Shown piece by piece: positions 60,913-64,000 of a DNA stretch of 64,000 bases. The notes under the pieces were generated by a model, which did not search any database, was not told the origin of the DNA, and worked only from the letters and a program-made list of their open reading frames with translations. The position numbers were made by a program, and so were the translations under genes. The stretch comes from Ardenticatenaceae bacterium (GTDB lineage Bacteria > Chloroflexota > Anaerolineae > Promineifilales > Promineifilaceae): positions 1 to 64,000 of the forward strand of contig JASJCR010000044.1 in assembly GCA_030065875.1 (NCBI GenBank), given 5' to 3'. The stretch's first letter is position 1. Each line of letters begins with the position of its first letter.

Positions 60913-62013
60913 ATGGATAATTTGGCAGGATCGCAGCAGCAACCGCAAAACAATCCCCCACCGGCCGCCTCTCCTTCATCGAGACGGCTGTTTTTACGTA
61001 TGTTGGGATACGTATTTTTGGGGCTGGCGTTTTTACTGCTGTTTTACGGCGCTGTTGCCTATTTTGCCTGGCAAACAGGTGAAGAGGATCGCGTGGCGGC
61101 TTTGGAAGAAAATAAACGGGAAACAATTGACCGGCAAATTGAATTGGCTACCGAGGATATCCAGAACGGCAATTTCCAGCTGGCCTTACGCCGCCTTGAT
61201 TATGTGTTGGCCACCGAACCAGATAATGAAGCTGCTCTCAGATTAAGTGACGAGGCGGACACACAGCTGGTGCTCTTGTTGACCCCCACATTAACCCCGA
61301 CAGCGCTTCCCACGGCCGACTCCACGCCGACGACCACCCCCGAACCTAGCAATCAGCAAACCCGTCTCGAATTTGAAGCGTTGGAAGATTTGATTGATGA
61401 TCAGTCATGGCTGGAAGCGGTTGAATCATTAGAGTCTTTTCGTCAAACTTATCCCGATTATCGCCGAAGGGATGTTGATGAAATGTTGTACGATGCCTAC
61501 ATCAATTATGGGCTGACGCTGACGCGCAGCGTTGAAATTGAGCGTGGGGTTTACTATCTAAATTTAGCGGCCGAACTGGGGGATTTATCTGAAGAGGTGT
61601 TGGGAGAAATCTTTTGGGCCGAACAATATTTGGAAGGTATCGTCTTTTTTGGTATCGATTGGGAAGCGTATCTGTCGTATTTTCGGCCGATGTGTGAATT
61701 TGCGCCACTTTATCAAGACTCTTGCGGCAAGCTGGCCGAAGGACTTCTCGCTTATGCAGAGCAATATTCGGCCGTGCAGGATTGGTGCCCGGCTGAAGCG
61801 CTTATTCGAGAAGCTCTGACAACCGGGGAAGTCGCGTATAATGATGTTGAATCTCAGCTGACGGCGGCCACAGAATTTTGTCTGGCGGCCACGCCAACAC
61901 CGGAGGTCGATTTAACAGCTGCGCCCCCCCTTGATGGTAGCGGGGTGATAACGAATACGTTTGAAAACAACAGCTTTATTCCTCCGGTGGGCACGATAGA
62001 GCCAGAACCCTAG
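60913..62013 (+). CDS. TPR-like membrane protein
   Basis: Protein of 366 aa: a Pro/Gln-rich start, one TM helix (about 34-54), then helical repeats of TPR type (ATEDIQNGNFQLALRRLDYVLATEPDNEAALRLSDEA), a Thr/Pro linker (LTPTLTPTALPTADSTPTTTP), and a second helical region with Cys-rich helices (MCEFAPLYQDSCGKLAEGLL, WCPAEALI). The C-terminus is outside the cell. It directly precedes the LuxR-Kelch gene by 47 bp, so the two may work together at the membrane. Confidence 0.75.
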   Translation: MDNLAGSQQQPQNNPPPAASPSSRRLFLRMLGYVFLGLAFLLLFYGAVAYFAWQTGEEDRVAALEENKRETIDRQIELATEDIQNGNFQLALRRLDYVLATEPDNEAALRLSDEADTQLVLLLTPTLTPTALPTADSTPTTTPEPSNQQTRLEFEALEDLIDDQSWLEAVESLESFRQTYPDYRRRDVDEMLYDAYINYGLTLTRSVEIERGVYYLNLAAELGDLSEEVLGEIFWAEQYLEGIVFFGIDWEAYLSYFRPMCEFAPLYQDSCGKLAEGLLAYAEQYSAVQDWCPAEALIREALTTGEVAYNDVESQLTAATEFCLAATPTPEVDLTAAPPLDGSGVITNTFENNSFIPPVGTIEPEP

Positions 62014-62060
62014 TTAGAATAAATAGGCCGCAAGCCGGCCGAACTTTGTAAAAAGTACTC

Positions 62061-63512
62061 ATGGCGGAACTCAACGAAACGCTTAGCGAACGCGAATTGG
62101 ATGTCCTGGCCTTGGTTGTAAAGGGTGCTTCAAATAAAGAGATTGCTCAAGAGCTCTTTATCAGCCCCAATACGGTGAAGGTTCATTTGCGCAATATATA
62201 TACCAAGCTTGGGGTATCAACCCGAACTGAAGCTACAGTTGCCGCTGTTGAGAAGAAGTTAATCACGTTAAGCGGAGATATCTCACTCTCTGAGGCTGAA
62301 TCCGAGGCTGAAAATAAAGATCTAGAAAATTTAAATGAAGATCAGGCGGCGGAAATATCGCTGCTGACTTCTGAGACGGATCCTTTGCCTAATGTGGAGA
62401 GTCAGACCGAAGTTGATGTGGCCCAGGAACCGGACAGCACAACCTCGTCAGCCGGCCGGTGGTTGTGGCCGGTGATCACCCTTCTGGCCATTGTCGTCGC
62501 CCTCGTGTCGGTTTTTGCCCAAAGATTGCCGGGTTTAACCGAAGAAATCACCGCAACGGAAACACCTATTCCCGAAGAAGATGTGCAAATTCAAGATACG
62601 CGCTGGTTTGTAAGCCAGGCTGTGGATCAACCGGTCTGGGGCGGAGTGCTGGTGAATTCAGGGGTTGACCTTTATCAAATTGGCGGTCTGGGAGCAGATA
62701 ACGAGGTCACCGACCGGGCCATCGTATACGATTCTTCCACCCGAGAATGGAGCGCCATCGCTTCGAAACCAACCGCTGTCAGCGATGCCGGTGGGGTCAA
62801 TTTGGGGGGAATTGTTTACCTGGTTGGCGGTAAAGACGCTGAGGGAAACCCGGTGAATGTGGCTGAGGCTTACAGCCCGTCGGATAATCTTTGGGGGTCG
62901 GTAGCCGATCTGCCCCAACCTCGATATGGAGGATTGGTTGTAGAGGACGGCGTCAATTTATACTATCTGGGTGGACACAATGGGGATGAGGTGGTCGATG
63001 ATGCCTTTGTTTATGATCCGGCCACCAATGGATGGCGAGCTTTGCCGCCGCTTCCGGAACCGCAAGCTTACGCGGCCGGTGGATTTATGGAAAACAGCCT
63101 TTTTGTAGTGGGCGGTGAAAATGAAGATGGGATACTGGATATTTGCCAACGCTTTGATTTACAGCTTGAGAGTTGGAGCGAGTGTCCCCCCCTTTCACAG
63201 CCGCGGACTCGGGCTGGAGCGGCTGTGGTGCTCAACAAACTTTATTTGTTGGGAGGGGAAACCGAAGCGTATTTTGGCGAATTACTTGACCCCAGGACTG
63301 GAGTCTGGCAAATTATCAACGTCCCCATGTTAACCGCCGACGGCGCGTCCGACTGGATGTCACCAGGCGTGACCAACATCGCAGCCAAAATTTATCTGAT
63401 CGGCGGCCAGCTGGCGACCGGTACGGTTAACGACAACACATATGTATATGCGCCGCTCGTCTATCAATCATTTTTGCCGGCCACCGAAGCAGGTGAGGCT
63501 CCAGAGCCTTAA
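62061..63512 (+). CDS. LuxR-type HTH - TM - Kelch fusion protein
   Basis: Protein of 483 aa. Residues 5-68: LuxR/GerE helix-turn-helix (LSERELDVLALVVKGASNKEIAQELFISPNTVKVHLRNIY). Acidic linker (about 75-130). One TM helix (about 134-156). Then a Kelch-type beta-propeller outside (repeats such as VYDSSTREW, AYSPSDNLWGSVADLPQPRYGG, VYDPATNGWRALPPLPEP, PPLSQPRTRAGAAV). There is no receiver or kinase domain. The layout implies a one-piece regulator that senses outside the membrane and binds DNA inside. Confidence 0.83.
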   Translation: MAELNETLSERELDVLALVVKGASNKEIAQELFISPNTVKVHLRNIYTKLGVSTRTEATVAAVEKKLITLSGDISLSEAESEAENKDLENLNEDQAAEISLLTSETDPLPNVESQTEVDVAQEPDSTTSSAGRWLWPVITLLAIVVALVSVFAQRLPGLTEEITATETPIPEEDVQIQDTRWFVSQAVDQPVWGGVLVNSGVDLYQIGGLGADNEVTDRAIVYDSSTREWSAIASKPTAVSDAGGVNLGGIVYLVGGKDAEGNPVNVAEAYSPSDNLWGSVADLPQPRYGGLVVEDGVNLYYLGGHNGDEVVDDAFVYDPATNGWRALPPLPEPQAYAAGGFMENSLFVVGGENEDGILDICQRFDLQLESWSECPPLSQPRTRAGAAVVLNKLYLLGGETEAYFGELLDPRTGVWQIINVPMLTADGASDWMSPGVTNIAAKIYLIGGQLATGTVNDNTYVYAPLVYQSFLPATEAGEAPEP

Positions 63513-63624
63513 ATCCGATAATTAGGGATATTTTCACATAAAAAATAGGGAGGAGTGGACTATCTTCTCATTTTGTAGTTGGCGCATGAGCCTTAAAATA
63601 GAGTAGGCGATAAGGATATTAGTA

Positions 63625-64000
63625 ATGGTGATTGGTCAGACCAAGCTGTTTTATCATCCGGATGTTGCTTCCGCCCTGGCGAAAAACCGGCCGGTTGTTG
63701 CCCTGGAGAGCACCGTGATTACTCACGGGCTTCCATATCCGCAAAATGTTGAGACAGCCAGGTTGATGGAAAGCGCCGTCCGTGAGACAGGGGCTGTTCC
63801 CGCAACCATTGCCATTATTTCTGGCCAGATCTGGATTGGATTAACAGCAGAACAAATTGAGTTTCTAGGCCAGCTGCCGCACGAGGCGGTGCGAAAGTGC
63901 AGCCGCCGCGATCTCCCTTTGGCCTTGGCCGGTCAGGAGCACGGGGCGACAACCGTGGCCGGTACGATGATCCTGGCTCACAGAGCCGGTATTTCTGTTT
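63625..64000 (+). CDS. psuG: Pseudouridine-5'-phosphate glycosidase (partial)
   Basis: The first 125 codons are present; the gene runs past the window edge. Reads PVVALESTVITHGLPYPQNVETARLMESAVRETGAVPATIAIISGQIWIGL and GATTVAGTMILAHRAGI, which are strongly conserved in PsuG, the enzyme that splits pseudouridine 5'-phosphate into uracil and ribose 5-phosphate. AAGGA lies eight bases before the ATG. Frame open to the end. Confidence 0.9.
   Translation, partial: MVIGQTKLFYHPDVASALAKNRPVVALESTVITHGLPYPQNVETARLMESAVRETGAVPATIAIISGQIWIGLTAEQIEFLGQLPHEAVRKCSRRDLPLALAGQEHGATTVAGTMILAHRAGISV

Overview
The window looks like a chromosome piece from a Chloroflexota bacterium, probably of the Anaerolineae/Ardenticatenia type. 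This is inferred from style and gene content: many Cys-lipoproteins with long Pro/Glu/Thr linkers, VWA and beta-propeller surface proteins, a Tad pilus locus without a visible secretin gene (as expected without a classical outer membrane), a caa3-type oxidase cluster, and intergenic regions full of short tandem heptamers and dispersed palindromes. No rRNA, tRNA or CRISPR array was seen.

Region 1 (about 0.4-26.6 kb, minus strand) is one long Tad/Flp pilus superlocus. Reading with transcription it holds a response regulator and histidine kinase, a prepilin peptidase, a divergent DegV-like protein, CpaB, TadZ, a membrane kinase-like protein with a beta-propeller, a double-headed TadA (two complete ATPases in one chain), a large VWA membrane protein, TadB, TadC, the Flp pilin, a VWA lipoprotein, TadE and a TadG-like protein. 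It then runs into an unusual cassette: a 580-aa protein with a prepilin leader, a small membrane protein, a second small pilin, and a 616-aa polymorphic toxin that carries the same kind of prepilin leader, a self-cleaving Hint domain and a C-terminal nuclease. A YezG-like immunity gene and a lipoprotein with a SUKH-like domain follow. A 24-bp sequence is repeated exactly upstream of the Flp pilin and of the pilin-toxin cassette. I read this as a candidate system in which a Tad pilus machine exports or displays a nuclease toxin. That is the most interesting content of the window.

Region 2 (27-31.6 kb, plus) has an SAH/MTA-type deaminase fused to a CYTH domain, a small membrane protein and an amidase. 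Region 3 (32.1-38.4 kb, plus) is a cytochrome c oxidase operon: subunits II, I, IV, III, CtaG, a YtkA-like protein and SURF1. Region 4 (38.4-44.3 kb) has a lipoprotein, a MarR/ring-cleaving dioxygenase/esterase cluster resembling the mhq quinone-resistance genes, a second VOC protein, a double CDGSH ferredoxin, a small acetyltransferase and gcvH. Region 5 (44.6-56.9 kb) has a membrane transglutaminase, a creatininase-family hydrolase, an intact IS4-type insertion sequence, a GNAT enzyme, a YefM/PIN toxin-antitoxin pair overlapping a nitrilase, a methyltransferase, a secreted metallopeptidase, rpsD with a probable regulated leader, and a YceI lipoprotein. Region 6 (57-64 kb) has a serine hydrolase, a homoserine dehydrogenase-like enzyme, a glycosyltransferase, a TPR membrane protein, a LuxR-TM-Kelch protein and the start of psuG, cut by the window edge.

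Two repeat systems run through the intergenic DNA. One is a set of 7-bp tandem repeats, each with its own unit, sitting at gene ends and sometimes encoding the last residues. The other is a family of modular palindromic elements, in at least four related copies, plus a cgcagatt-type repeat.
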